Source: Fuchsiella alkaliacetigena
Lineage (GTDB): Bacteria; Bacillota; Halanaerobiia; Halobacteroidales; Acetohalobiaceae
DNA: 64,000 nucleotides
Reading direction: 5' to 3'
Assembly (NCBI RefSeq): GCF_023227765.1
Contig: NZ_JALKBZ010000008.1
Span: 20,887-84,886 of the forward strand
Position 1 is the stretch's first letter. Each line of letters starts with the position of its first letter. Positions 17,435 to 26,465 of the stretch are shown here, one piece after another. The position numbers were made by a program, and so were the translations under genes. The notes under the pieces are model-generated. The model made no database searches, had not been told where the DNA came from, and saw only the letters and a list, made by a program, of their open reading frames with translations.

Positions 17435-18580
17435 TTGAGTAAATCTATTGCAACCAAGGTGGTTCATGGTAGTCAAAAAGTTGACCCTTATACTGGTGCG
17501 GTGAGCTTTCCGATCTATCAAAGTGCTACCTTTAAGCATCTAGATACTACAGATCAAAGAAGAGGTTATGATTATAGTCGGGAGCAGAATCCTACTCGGC
17601 AAGAAGTGGAGGAAAGCTTAGCTATTTTGGAAGCGGGCACGGCTGCTTTTGCCTATTCCAGTGGGATGGCTGCTATAACAGATCTATTTAAGCTTTTTTC
17701 GCCAGGAGAGCAGATAGTAGTGGCTGATGATCTTTATGGAGGTACTTATCGATTATTTGAAGAGATTTATGCTGGCTATGGACTGGAGTTTACATATGTG
17801 GATACTAGTGAGATAGAAAACGTTTTAGCAGCGGTTCAAGAAAATACTAAGGCTATCTTTTTAGAAACTCCTTCTAATCCGACAATGAAGGTTACTGATA
17901 TAGCAGCAGTTGCTGAAATTGCTCAAAATAATGACTTATTAACTATTGTAGATAATACATTTTTAACCCCTTATTATCAACAGCCGCTTCAGCTAGGAGC
18001 CGATATAGTAGTACATAGCGGGACTAAGTTTTTAGGCGGTCATAACGATACTTTGGCCGGCTTTACTGTGGTTAAAGATGAAGAACTAGCGGACTCTTTA
18101 AGCTTAATTCAGAAGAGTGTAGGAGCTGTCCTATCTCCCTTCGATAGCTGGTTAATGCTGCGCGGGATTAAGACTTTGGGAGTTCGGATGGATAAGCAGC
18201 AGAGTAATGCTTTACAGATAGCAGAGTTTTTGCAGGAGCATCAGCAAGTAGAAGAGGTTTTTTATGTGGGTTTATCTGAGCATGAAGGCTATGATATTTC
18301 ATGTAAGCAGGCTTCCGGCTTTGGAGCTATGATCTCTTTTACAGTTAAGGAGCCTAAGTTAGTAGAGCAGCTTTTGGAGAGCCTAGAAGTGATTACTTTT
18401 GCTGAGAGCTTGGGTGGGGTGGAGAGCTTGATTACTCATCCGGTGAGCCAGACTCATCAGGATATACCAGAGTCGATATTAAGTAGATTAGGAATTACCG
18501 AAAGTCTGTTACGTTTATCAGTAGGAATAGAGGCTGCAGAGGATTTGGTTGAGGATTTGGAACGAGGATTAAAGAACTGA
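17435..18580 (+). CDS. Cys/Met metabolism PLP enzyme (cystathionine gamma-synthase / gamma-lyase type)
   Basis: The 381-residue fold-type I PLP enzyme has YSREQNPTRQEVEESLAILE, SSGMAAI, the Asp-containing VDNTFLTPYYQQPL, and the lysine motif VHSGTKFLGGHND that forms the Schiff base. The C-terminal SLGGVESLITHPVSQTH is typical of the MetB/MccB/MetC group. Members interconvert cystathionine, homocysteine and cysteine, and sequence alone does not separate synthase from lyase. The start is TTG 17435, ten bases after AGGAGGTG. The cysK-like gene downstream suggests a cysteine/homocysteine transsulfuration role. Confidence 0.88.
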   Translation: MSKSIATKVVHGSQKVDPYTGAVSFPIYQSATFKHLDTTDQRRGYDYSREQNPTRQEVEESLAILEAGTAAFAYSSGMAAITDLFKLFSPGEQIVVADDLYGGTYRLFEEIYAGYGLEFTYVDTSEIENVLAAVQENTKAIFLETPSNPTMKVTDIAAVAEIAQNNDLLTIVDNTFLTPYYQQPLQLGADIVVHSGTKFLGGHNDTLAGFTVVKDEELADSLSLIQKSVGAVLSPFDSWLMLRGIKTLGVRMDKQQSNALQIAEFLQEHQQVEEVFYVGLSEHEGYDISCKQASGFGAMISFTVKEPKLVEQLLESLEVITFAESLGGVESLITHPVSQTHQDIPESILSRLGITESLLRLSVGIEAAEDLVEDLERGLKN

Positions 18581-18581
18581 T

Positions 18582-18660
18582 AAAACATAAGTTCAAAATT
18601 TTAATGTTTTTTAATTCGTGTTCATTCGTGCTCATTAGTGGTTCCAATAGCTTTAAATTT
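18582..18660. repeat. Palindromic intergenic repeat fragment, copy R2
   Basis: It carries AAAACATAAGTTCAAAA, the complement of the GAACTTATGTTTT module in the copies near 31.7 and 35.3 kb. A near-heptameric stretch CGTGTTCATTCGTGCTCATT and GTGGTTCC follow; GGAACCACG also occurs at 31.6 kb. The CTGACTAA arms are missing, so this is a partial copy. Confidence 0.55.
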
Positions 18661-18757
18661 GATTTTAATGATTTATTAATTTAACAGTATTCGGCTTAAG
18701 TTGATGTTTATGGAAAAGCACTAAAATTTGATTAAAAAATATAAGGAGGAAAAAAGC

Positions 18758-19696
18758 ATGTCTAAAATTGCAGGTAGTTTGGTGGATTTAGTTGGTGATA
18801 CACCGTTAGTGGAGTTGAACAGCTATGGACAGGCTAAAGATGTTGAGGCTAGATTGATAGCTAAGCTGGAGTCTTTTAATCCCGGTAGTAGTGTTAAGGA
18901 TCGAATTGGTAAGGCTATGCTGGAGGCTGCCGAGGCTGAGGGTTTGTTAACGGAGGATACGGTGATTATTGAGCCGACTAGTGGGAATACCGGAATTGCG
19001 CTAGCCTTTGTAGCGGCGGCTAAAGGATATGAATTAATTTTAACTATGCCTGATACTATGAGTGTAGAGAGGAGAAATATGTTGCAGGCTTTAGGAGCTG
19101 AGTTGGTGTTGACTCCAGGCAGTGAAGGAATGCCGGGAGCTATTGAAAAGGCAGATCAGTTAGCTGCGGAAAAGGAAAACTCTTTTGTGCCGCAGCAGTT
19201 TAAGAATGAAGCTAATCCGGAGGTGCATCGTCAGACTACTGCTGAAGAGATCTGGCGCGATACCGATGGTGAAATCGATATCTTTGTAGGCGGAGTTGGT
19301 ACGGGAGGTACTATTACTGGAGTTGGTGAAACTTTAAAAGAGAAAAACGAAGAGATAGAGATTATAGCTGTGGAGCCTACAGGCTCGCCGGTGATGTCTG
19401 GTGGGGAGTCGGGCCCGCATAAGATTCAGGGGATTGGAGCTGGCTTTATTCCGGAGGTTTTGAATATAGAGGTGATCGATGAAGTTTTTAAGATTGCTGA
19501 TGAGGAGGCCTTTGCTACTTCCAGAGATTTAGCAGCTAATGAAGGCTTATTAGTAGGTATATCTTCGGGAGCGGCGGCTTATGCTGCTACTGAGATAGCT
19601 AAAAGACCAGAAAACAAGGATAAAACAGTGGTAGTGCTCTTGCCTGATACAGGTGAACGTTATCTTTCTACTACCTTATTTAATCGAGAGGAATAA
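18758..19696 (+). CDS. cysK: Cysteine synthase (O-acetylserine sulfhydrylase)
   Basis: The 312-residue fold-type II PLP enzyme has the lysine motif [11 protein letters not shown] near residues 40-50, the substrate loop [10 protein letters not shown], and the phosphate-binding [10 protein letters not shown]. It makes cysteine from O-acetylserine and sulfide. The C-terminal RYLSTTLF is typical of CysK rather than cystathionine beta-synthase. ATG 18758 follows AAGGAGG; the in-frame TTG at 18728 would add ten lysine-rich residues and is unlikely. Confidence 0.93.
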   Translation: MSKIAGSLVDLVGDTPLVELNSYGQAKDVEARLIAKLESFNPGSSVKDRIGKAMLEAAEAEGLLTEDTVIIEPTSGNTGIALAFVAAAKGYELILTMPDTMSVERRNMLQALGAELVLTPGSEGMPGAIEKADQLAAEKENSFVPQQFKNEANPEVHRQTTAEEIWRDTDGEIDIFVGGVGTGGTITGVGETLKEKNEEIEIIAVEPTGSPVMSGGESGPHKIQGIGAGFIPEVLNIEVIDEVFKIADEEAFATSRDLAANEGLLVGISSGAAAYAATEIAKRPENKDKTVVVLLPDTGERYLSTTLFNREE

Positions 19697-19718
19697 TTTA
19701 AAAGCAGATACTTTAGAT

Positions 19719-19753
19719 AAAAGCAGAGTTTTTTGGCTCTGTTTTATTTTTTT
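19719..19753 (+). terminator. Intrinsic terminator after cysK
   Basis: AAAAGCAGAG and CTCTGTTTT form a stem around TTTTTTGG, followed by A and a run of T. Confidence 0.8.
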
Positions 19754-19870
19754 GCCAGATTTACTTTAATTATTGCTTAATATATATTAAAATTATAAGC
19801 AAGTTTGTTTATATTTAGGACAAGCACGGCTTCTAGAGAGAAAAAGGGGGGATAATTCTTTTTTTTGGAA

Positions 19871-19900
19871 TTGACACTTATTGATTTTTTAGCATATAAT
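19871..19900 (+). promoter_or_regulatory. Promoter upstream of glmM
   Basis: TTGACA (19871-19876), 18-base spacer, TATAAT (19895-19900). Both hexamers match the consensus. The rest of the roughly 300-base gap before glmM shows no gene. Confidence 0.8.
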
Positions 19901-19997
19901 GAAGTGTATCTTGAGTTTTAAGAAAACATTTGGAATAAAATTCAAGATATTAGTTTAGCGGTTGTCGAGTTTAATTTATTTTTAAAGGAGGCGCAGA

Positions 19998-21338
19998 ATG
20001 GGAAAGTTATTTGGTACAGACGGAGTTAGGGGAGTAGCTAATCAGGACATAACTCCTGAGCTAGCTGTTAAGTTAGGTAAAGCAGGGGCTTATAGACTGA
20101 CTAAGGAAATTGAAAGGCCGACTGTGATAATCGGCAGGGATACTAGGATTTCTGGCGATATGTTGGAGGCAGCCTTAGTAGCTGGAATTAACTCTATTGG
20201 CGCTGATGTCTTAAAGGCCGGAGTAGTACCTACGCCGGTGTTGGCTTACTTAAGTAAAGAGTTAGAGGTAGAGGCAGGAATTATGATTTCGGCTTCACAT
20301 AATCCAGTAGCGGATAATGGAATTAAGTTTTTTGATAGGGCGGGTCTTAAGTTAACCGATCAAGTGGAGCAGGAGATTGAAGACTTGATTTTTAATAGTT
20401 TAGAAACTTTGCCTCAGCCAACGGGATTAGAGGTAGGAAGAGTCGATACTTTGAATAGCCCGGCAAGTTATTATCAGCAGTATCTTAAGGAAGAAATGGC
20501 TATTGATCTTTGCGGATTGCGAGTGGTAATGGATACAGCTAATGGAGCAGCCTATGAAGTAGCTCCTCGAATTTTCAAGGAGCTAGGAGCAGAAGTAATA
20601 ACTTTAAACGATATTCCTGACGGTACAAATATTAATCAAAACTGTGGCTCCACTCACCCAGAAGCTTTGCAGCAGGCAGTAGTGGAGCAGGAAGCAGATT
20701 TAGGAGTTGCTTACGATGGCGATGCTGACCGAGTTTTAGCTGTAGATGAGCAGGGGAATTTAATTGATGGCGATTTGATTATGGCTATCTGTGCTCGTTA
20801 CTTGATTGATCAAGATAACTTAGCTAAAAAAACGATAGTGGCTACTAAATACAGTAACTTAGGTTTAAAGGAGACTTTAGCAGCAGTAGAAGGTAGAGTG
20901 GTAACGGTTAAGAATGGAGATCGTTATGTATTAGCGGAGATGTTAGCTAAGGGGTATCAGTTAGGGGGAGAGAAATCAGGACATATTATCTTTTCCGACT
21001 ATAATACTACCGGGGATGGGATAATAACTTCCTTGCAGTTAATCAAAGTGATGGTGGAGACAGGTAAGTCACTTTCCAAATTAGCTACTGTAATGACTCC
21101 TTTTCCGCAGATTTTAGTTAATGTAGAGGTGGCTAATAAAGAAGAATGGGGGGATAAGCCAAAAATTAAGGAGAGTATTGCCCAAGTGGAAGAGCAGTTA
21201 GGTGAGCAGGGCCGTATTTTTGTGAGAGCTTCCGGTACAGAACCGGTGATTAGAGTAATGGTAGAAGGGAAAGATGAGCAGGAGATTGAAAAGCTGGCTA
21301 ATCAGACAGCAGCAGTAATTGAAGAGGAGTTAAACTAA
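19998..21338 (+). CDS. glmM: Phosphoglucosamine mutase
   Basis: The 446-residue product is full length. GlmM converts glucosamine-6-phosphate to glucosamine-1-phosphate on the way to UDP-GlcNAc for peptidoglycan. Visible are the N-terminal LFGTDGVRGVAN, the phosphoserine loop MISASHNPVADNGIK near residue 100, the metal-binding DGDADR motif, and the C-terminal phosphate-binding RASGTEPVIRVMVEG. AAAGGAGG precedes the ATG. It lies directly upstream of the glmS ribozyme and glmS, so consecutive pathway steps are adjacent. Confidence 0.97.
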   Translation: MGKLFGTDGVRGVANQDITPELAVKLGKAGAYRLTKEIERPTVIIGRDTRISGDMLEAALVAGINSIGADVLKAGVVPTPVLAYLSKELEVEAGIMISASHNPVADNGIKFFDRAGLKLTDQVEQEIEDLIFNSLETLPQPTGLEVGRVDTLNSPASYYQQYLKEEMAIDLCGLRVVMDTANGAAYEVAPRIFKELGAEVITLNDIPDGTNINQNCGSTHPEALQQAVVEQEADLGVAYDGDADRVLAVDEQGNLIDGDLIMAICARYLIDQDNLAKKTIVATKYSNLGLKETLAAVEGRVVTVKNGDRYVLAEMLAKGYQLGGEKSGHIIFSDYNTTGDGIITSLQLIKVMVETGKSLSKLATVMTPFPQILVNVEVANKEEWGDKPKIKESIAQVEEQLGEQGRIFVRASGTEPVIRVMVEGKDEQEIEKLANQTAAVIEEELN

Positions 21339-21345
21339 TAATTAA

Positions 21346-21492
21346 AGCGCCCGAACTTGAGTTGATTAGCTTGAGTTGACGAGGAAGAGGTTTATCGAAT
21401 TTTTCGGCGGATGCCTCTAGGTAAAGCTATTTGCCTAATAATTAACTCTTTAAACTCCATAGGTGACTGTGGGCCCAAAGAGAGTTAAAAAT
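21346..21492 (+). ncRNA. glmS ribozyme (glucosamine-6-phosphate-activated self-cleaving riboswitch)
   Basis: The leader holds the conserved glmS core: AGCGCCCGAACTT at the cleavage site (between A21346 and G21347), GACGAGG, then GAGGTTTATCGAATTTTTCGG and CGGATGCCTC, followed by a P3/P4-like part with ACTCTTTAA and AAAGAGAGTT pairing. Glucosamine-6-phosphate triggers cleavage and destabilises the glmS mRNA. It starts a few bases after the glmM stop, so cleavage may separate a glmM-glmS read-through transcript. Confidence 0.95.
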
Positions 21493-21530
21493 AGCTATTT
21501 TAAAAACTGTGAACTATGGAGGTTTAATAT

Positions 21531-23363
21531 ATGTGTGGAATTGTAGGTTATATAGGTGACTCAACGGCTAGGTCTATTTTGATGGACGGTTTAAATAAAT
21601 TGGAGTATCGCGGTTATGATTCGGCAGGAATAGCTCTTTATAATCAGGGGCAGGTAGAGGTCTATAAACAGGTAGGTAAACTGGAAAACTTAGAGCAGGT
21701 GATTACTGATGAAAAACCTCAAGGAACGGTAGGGGTTGGTCATACTCGCTGGGCAACTCACGGTCGACCTTCAGTACCTAACTCTCATCCTCATACCGGT
21801 TGTGATGATGACTTTGTAGTAGTTCATAATGGAATTATCGAGAACTATCTACAGCTTAAAGAAGAGTTACAGGAAGGGGAGCATCTGTTTACTTCCGAGA
21901 CCGATACGGAAGTAATTGTGCACTTAATTGAAGAAGAGTATAGGGGTAATTTAGAGTCAGCAGTGCGGCGAGTAGTGGCTAAGCTAGAAGGCTCCTATGC
22001 CTTTGTAGCTATGGCGGTGCAAGAACCTCAAAAATTAGTAGCGGTTAGGCAGGATAGTCCTTTGATTATCGGGCTTAAGGATCAGGAGTACTTTGTAGCT
22101 TCGGATATTCCAGCAGTGCTGAAGCACACTAAAGACGTTTATATCCTTGATGATGAAGAGATGGCAGTAGTGACCCAAAATGGAGTAGAACTATCCACTG
22201 TAGAAGGTGAAACTGTAGATAAAGAAGTTTTTACTGTAGACTGGGATCCGGGAATGGCTGAAAAAAGCGGCTATGAACACTTTATGTTAAAAGAGATTCA
22301 TGAACAGCCTGAAGCTTTGCGCAGAGCTATTAGCGGCAGGCTAAGTAATGATAATAGTCAGGTTATCTTTGATGAGTTGAATCTATCTCCAGCCGAGATT
22401 GAAAAGTATGAAAAGATCTATATTGTAGCTTGTGGAACTGCTTATCATTCAGGGATAGTAGCTAAATATCTACTGGAGGACTTAGTAGAAATTCCAGTAG
22501 AGGTCGATATTGCCTCGGAGTTTAGATATCGAGATCCTTTGCTTGATGAAAATACTTTAGCTATTGTAGTTAGTCAGTCCGGAGAGACGGCCGATACCTT
22601 GGCTGCTTTACGAGAAGCTAAAAGTAAGGGAGCTCAAGTTTTGGCTATTGGTAATGTAGTAGGTAGTACTATTCCTCGGGAGGCTGATCAGGTGGTGTAT
22701 ATTCACGCCGGGCCCGAAATTGCCGTAGCTTCCACTAAAGCCTATATTAATATGTTAATGGTCTTTTATCTACTCTCTATCTACTTTGCTCAACTGAAGG
22801 GGACTATTTCTGCTACTAGAACTGAAGAGTTAATTCAGGCTTTAAAAAATCTACCTAATCAGGTAGCCCAACTTATTAAAGATAGCGAAGATACTATAGC
22901 TAAGTTAGCAGATAGCTATGTTGATCAGAATAGTGCTTTCTTTATTGGCCGGGGAGTGGACTATGCTATAGCCTTAGAAGGAGCTCTTAAGTTAAAGGAG
23001 ATCTCTTATATCTATGCAGAAGCTTATGCTGCTGGTGAGTTAAAGCACGGCACTCTAGCCTTAATCGAAGAAGATGTGCCGGTGATAGCTATTGCTACTC
23101 AAGAATCAATTATGGATAAGATGTTCAGCAATATTCAAGAGGTGCAAGCTAGAGAAGCCCACGTTACTGGAGTAGTTTTAGCCGGAAATGAAGAGGTAAC
23201 TAGGTCTTTAGATAGGGTGATTGAGATTCCAAGTACTGAAGAAATCTTAACTTCAATTTTAACAGTAGTTCCTTTACAACTCTTAGCTTATTACGTAGCC
23301 TTAAAAAGAGGCTGTGATATAGATCAGCCTAGGAATTTGGCTAAAAGTGTAACTGTAGAGTAG
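21531..23363 (+). CDS. glmS: Glutamine-fructose-6-phosphate aminotransferase
   Basis: The 610-residue product is full length. It starts MCGIVGYIG with the catalytic Cys2 of the class II glutaminase domain, including HTRWATHG and the conserved HNGIIENY. The SIS domains follow with CGTAYHSG, VSQSGETADTLAAL and VASTKAYINM, and it ends PRNLAKSVTVE, the standard GlmS tail. It makes glucosamine-6-phosphate from fructose-6-phosphate and glutamine. A GGAGG lies before the ATG, and expression is controlled by the ribozyme in its leader. Confidence 0.98.
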   Translation: MCGIVGYIGDSTARSILMDGLNKLEYRGYDSAGIALYNQGQVEVYKQVGKLENLEQVITDEKPQGTVGVGHTRWATHGRPSVPNSHPHTGCDDDFVVVHNGIIENYLQLKEELQEGEHLFTSETDTEVIVHLIEEEYRGNLESAVRRVVAKLEGSYAFVAMAVQEPQKLVAVRQDSPLIIGLKDQEYFVASDIPAVLKHTKDVYILDDEEMAVVTQNGVELSTVEGETVDKEVFTVDWDPGMAEKSGYEHFMLKEIHEQPEALRRAISGRLSNDNSQVIFDELNLSPAEIEKYEKIYIVACGTAYHSGIVAKYLLEDLVEIPVEVDIASEFRYRDPLLDENTLAIVVSQSGETADTLAALREAKSKGAQVLAIGNVVGSTIPREADQVVYIHAGPEIAVASTKAYINMLMVFYLLSIYFAQLKGTISATRTEELIQALKNLPNQVAQLIKDSEDTIAKLADSYVDQNSAFFIGRGVDYAIALEGALKLKEISYIYAEAYAAGELKHGTLALIEEDVPVIAIATQESIMDKMFSNIQEVQAREAHVTGVVLAGNEEVTRSLDRVIEIPSTEEILTSILTVVPLQLLAYYVALKRGCDIDQPRNLAKSVTVE

Positions 23364-23378
23364 CATTATTTGCTTTTT

Positions 23379-23411
23379 AGCTCCTTGTTTAAACAAGGAG
23401 CTTTATTTTTT
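23379..23411 (+). terminator. Intrinsic terminator after glmS
   Basis: AGCTCCTTGTTT is followed immediately by its perfect reverse complement, then TTATTTTTTG. Confidence 0.9.
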
Positions 23412-23520
23412 GCTATCTATGCAGGAAAAATGAGATTTATTTTGAAGTAAAATAAGTGGTAGGTATTAATTAGTAGGATAGAATTTACAAAAAGATAAGG
23501 AAAAAGGAGTGTTGTTGACA

Positions 23521-23685
23521 ATGTTAATGGTAGGTATGGAGGACGGTTGGATTGCTTTGGTTTGGTGGTTATCTATTATCACCCCTCTAGCAGGAGTTAT
23601 TTATGGATTGCTGAACTGGAATAGTGAGGGCCGGATTGCTAAAAAAGAGTCGGAAGAATCACAGGGAGTGAGTCATAATGATTAA
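23521..23685 (+). CDS. Small single-span membrane protein, symporter accessory type
   Basis: This 54-residue frame (MLMVGMEDGWIALVWWLSIITP...) has one hydrophobic span with a Trp-rich start, then a short charged tail. Its stop codon overlaps the symporter start by 8 bases (ATGATTAA), a sign of translational coupling. Small proteins of this kind accompany sodium:solute symporters in many bacteria. AAGGAG lies upstream; the in-frame TTG at 23515 is an alternative start with better spacing. Confidence 0.78.
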   Translation: MLMVGMEDGWIALVWWLSIITPLAGVIYGLLNWNSEGRIAKKESEESQGVSHND

Positions 23686-25309
23686 TGAAGCAGCAATGGG
23701 AGTAAATATTCAGATATTAACTATAATTATTATCTTATATGTGGCTGTGCTTTCCTATTTAGCTTACTTAGGTCATAAGGCTACTAAATCTTCGGAAGAT
23801 TACTTAGTAGCGGGTAGAGATATCAATGGAGGGATTATGGCTCTTTCCTATGGAGTTACCTTTATTAGTACTTCAGCGATTGTTGGCTTTGGAGGAGCGG
23901 CCGCCTTTTTTGGCTTTAGTCTGTTATGGTTAACTTTATTAACTATAGTAGTAGGAGTGATTATTGCTTTTGTATTATTTGGAGTACCTATTCGTAAGCT
24001 AGCAGTAAACTTAGGCTCTACTACCTTTGGTGAACTAATCGGACAGCGTTATAAGTCGCGTTTTATAACTTTCTTTTCGGGAATAATGATCTTTATTTTT
24101 ATGCCGGCTTATACTAGTATTATTTTAGTTGGTAGTGCTCGCTTTTTGGAAAGTGCGCTGTTGATTAATTATGATATAGCTCTATTCTTGTTAGCCATAG
24201 TAGTAGGGATTTACGTAATTACTGGTGGTTTAAAAACGGTAATGTATACCGATGCTTTTTGTGCTTTGATTATGTTAGCGGGAATGGGCTATTTATTATT
24301 TAGTACCTATAGTAATTTGGGGGGAGTAGTAGCAGCTCACGAAGGCTTAGCTGCTTTGAAGGATATGGTTCCAGAAGGCTTAGCAGCAGCTGGACATCAA
24401 GGCTGGACTTCTATGCCCGCTTTAGGCAGTGAAATCTGGTGGACAGTAATTAGTACTATTGTAATGGGAGTGGGAATTGGCGTTTTAGCTCAACCGCAGT
24501 TGGTAATGCGTTTTATGACCGTTAAAAAGACTAGTTCTTTATATAGAGCTATGGTAGCTGGGAGTATCTTTGTTTTCTTTATGACAGGAACGGCCTTTAT
24601 AGTCGGGCCCTTGAGTAATCTATACTTTGTGCAGGAGTTAGGAGAGATTGCAGCTACAGTGGCTGAGGGAAATATAGACTTAATTATTCCGCTGTTTATT
24701 AATAATATGATGCCGGGCTGGTTTGTTTACTTAATTATGCTTTCCCTGCTTTCAGCAGCTATATCCACTATTAGCTCTTTGATTCATGTGCAAGCTACTG
24801 CTTGGGGGAGAGATATTATTCGCAACTTTAGACTGTGGAAGGCGCCTGATTCAGTTAACGATGAAGACTTAGATACTATTCCTTGGATTACTCGGATTGG
24901 TGTTTTAATAGGTTTAATTGTTTCAATTATTTTAGCTTACCGTTTACCTGGTAGTATTATTGCTAGAGCTACTGCTTTCTGGTTTGGAATCTGTGCAGCT
25001 AGCTTTTTACCAACTATTATCGGTACTATTTACTGGCGAGGTTCTACTAAGGCAGGAGCTATTGCGAGTATTATTAGCGGTTATACTGTAGCGCTGTTTG
25101 GATTTGTATTTATGCATATTGACGAGTCTAAACCATTAGGGATTAGTCGGCTTATCTTTGGCCGGGATGCTTTATTTGAGTTTCCGTGGACTCATATAGA
25201 TCCTCTTTTTTATGCTTTGCCTGTTTCGGCACTGGTGTTTATTATAGTTTCTTGGTTTACTTCAGCGCCTGCTAAAGAACATCTCGATAGATGTTTTGAT
25301 AATTTTTAA
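23678..25309 (+). CDS. Sodium:solute symporter (SSS family)
   Basis: The 543-residue integral membrane protein has about 13 hydrophobic segments. SSS features include SSEDYLVAGRDINGGIMALSYG after the first helix, FISTSAIVGFGGAAAFFG, GGLKTVMYTDAFCALIM, and AAISTISSLIHVQATAWGRDI in the middle. It couples sodium to uptake of an unidentified solute, reasonable for a halophile. The ATG overlaps the small upstream gene, with GGGAGTGAG as ribosome binding site. A second SSS gene lies at 35.5 kb. Confidence 0.92.
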   Translation: MINEAAMGVNIQILTIIIILYVAVLSYLAYLGHKATKSSEDYLVAGRDINGGIMALSYGVTFISTSAIVGFGGAAAFFGFSLLWLTLLTIVVGVIIAFVLFGVPIRKLAVNLGSTTFGELIGQRYKSRFITFFSGIMIFIFMPAYTSIILVGSARFLESALLINYDIALFLLAIVVGIYVITGGLKTVMYTDAFCALIMLAGMGYLLFSTYSNLGGVVAAHEGLAALKDMVPEGLAAAGHQGWTSMPALGSEIWWTVISTIVMGVGIGVLAQPQLVMRFMTVKKTSSLYRAMVAGSIFVFFMTGTAFIVGPLSNLYFVQELGEIAATVAEGNIDLIIPLFINNMMPGWFVYLIMLSLLSAAISTISSLIHVQATAWGRDIIRNFRLWKAPDSVNDEDLDTIPWITRIGVLIGLIVSIILAYRLPGSIIARATAFWFGICAASFLPTIIGTIYWRGSTKAGAIASIISGYTVALFGFVFMHIDESKPLGISRLIFGRDALFEFPWTHIDPLFYALPVSALVFIIVSWFTSAPAKEHLDRCFDNF

Positions 25310-25318
25310 ATTTAATTT

Positions 25319-25350
25319 ATAAGAGAACTGCTAATTAGCAGTTCTCTTAT
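25319..25350. terminator. Bidirectional terminator (perfect 32-base palindrome)
   Basis: ATAAGAGAACTGCTAA and its exact reverse complement lie between the converging symporter and XRE genes. Confidence 0.88.
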
Positions 25351-25352
25351 AC

Positions 25353-25706
25353 TTAGCTATTCTTTTTTTGTAACTTAAGAGCAACCTTAACTAACTCAAT
25401 TATGTTTTCTTTTTCTTGTTCATTAAGCTCTTGACCATAGAATTGAACCTTATGTTCTCTTATAAAGTCTTCAAATTCTATTTTATCATTATTTTGATTA
25501 TACTTATATTCATCTGCTTTAAAAAAATAGGATCTAGGTACTCCAAAAGCTTTACTAATAGCATCTAAAAATCCTTTAGAGATATCTCTTCTGCCGGTTT
25601 CTACTTTATAAATATAATCTTCGGAGTAATTTATAATTTTAGCTAGTTCTTTTCTAGTTAAATTATTACTTTTTCTTAAGTATTTTACTCTATTTTTTGG
25701 GTCCAT
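25353..25706 (-). CDS. XRE-family helix-turn-helix regulator
   Basis: The product of about 117 residues has an N-terminal Cro/C1 HTH (NRVKYLRKSNNLTRKELAKIINYSEDYIYKVETGRRDISKGFLDAISKAFGV, about residues 5-57) and a charged C-terminal tail, as in SinR/SlrR-like proteins. ATG 25706 lies eight bases after GGAGGG; the upstream in-frame GTG is too close to it. Targets are unknown. Two direct GAGATC repeats 13 bp apart (25747 and 25760) lie in its own upstream region. Confidence 0.85.
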   Translation of the reverse strand: MDPKNRVKYLRKSNNLTRKELAKIINYSEDYIYKVETGRRDISKGFLDAISKAFGVPRSYFFKADEYKYNQNNDKIEFEDFIREHKVQFYGQELNEQEKENIIELVKVALKLQKKNS

Positions 25707-26056
25707 TTGCACTCCCTCCTCTTAAATTTCTATTTCCATTTTAAATGAGATCTTACTTTGAGATCAAACTATGATATAGCTTAATTATAGTATACCCTCT
25801 TAGCACCTTCAATCTGACAACTGGGAACATGTTTGGTGATAAATGGTACAATATGTATGTTTTGCGAAGTATGAGCAAGCTAATTTTTGGTAAAAGCCTT
25901 TAATACTTAATGGCAACTATTATCTAAACTTGATATTTTATGGAATTTATATTATTATTTAATTACTTAAGTTGCTAATTAATAACAAATATCGGTTTTT
26001 TATAAAATGATTATCTTAATTTCAATTTAAAATAAAAAAACGAGAGGGTGAACTTA
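25707..26056. other. 350-base intergenic region between XRE and Spo0E-like genes
   Basis: It is AT-rich and divergent, with no coding frame I would defend. The paired GAGATC repeats at 25747-25765 may be an operator for the XRE gene. No riboswitch-like structure was recognised. Confidence 0.35.
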
Positions 26057-26230
26057 ATGGGTGATAATCAGCAAGAATTAGCAGAATTAAAAAAGAAAAT
26101 TGAAGAAACTAGGGCTCAGTTGAACCAGAAGTTAGATGATAACTATAGTAGTGGCGAATTAAATAAAGAAGTAATAGAATTAAGCCAACTGTTGGACGAG
26201 CTATTAAATGAATATCTAAAACACAGTTGA
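26057..26230 (+). CDS. Spo0E-like sporulation regulatory phosphatase
   Basis: The 57-residue protein reads as a two-helix hairpin with the family signature ELSQLLDELLNEYL at the C-terminal half. Members dephosphorylate Spo0A~P and delay sporulation. The SQ-x-LD core with its aspartate is intact. ATG 26057 follows GAGAGGGTG. It stands alone with its own terminator. Confidence 0.9.
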   Translation: MGDNQQELAELKKKIEETRAQLNQKLDDNYSSGELNKEVIELSQLLDELLNEYLKHS

Positions 26231-26249
26231 ATAACAGTCTATTTAAATT

Positions 26250-26276
26250 GTTCTTGTAGAGATACAAGAACTTTTT
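26250..26276 (+). terminator. Intrinsic terminator after the Spo0E-like gene
   Basis: GTTCTTGTA, loop GAGA, TACAAGAAC, then TTTTTA. Confidence 0.88.
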
Positions 26277-26342
26277 ATTTTCAAGCAAGATTTCGATTTA
26301 GTAAGAATATAACGAAGTTATGTTGGAGACCCCCCATAGTGT

Positions 26343-26371
26343 TTGACAAATAATAAAGGCAGCTATATAAT
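26343..26371 (+). promoter_or_regulatory. Consensus promoter of the NifS-like gene
   Basis: TTGACA (26343-26348), exactly 17 bases, TATAAT (26366-26371). Both boxes are perfect matches. TTTGACAAA across the -35 also reads TTTGTCAAA on the other strand, close to a Spo0A box, which may be chance. Confidence 0.88.
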
Positions 26372-26465
26372 TGTAGATAAGAATATCTTATTTTTAAACT
26401 ACATATTAAAAGATTTTAATATATTAATAGCTTAATAAATCTATCCTAGAAGGAGGTTGAGCAAA

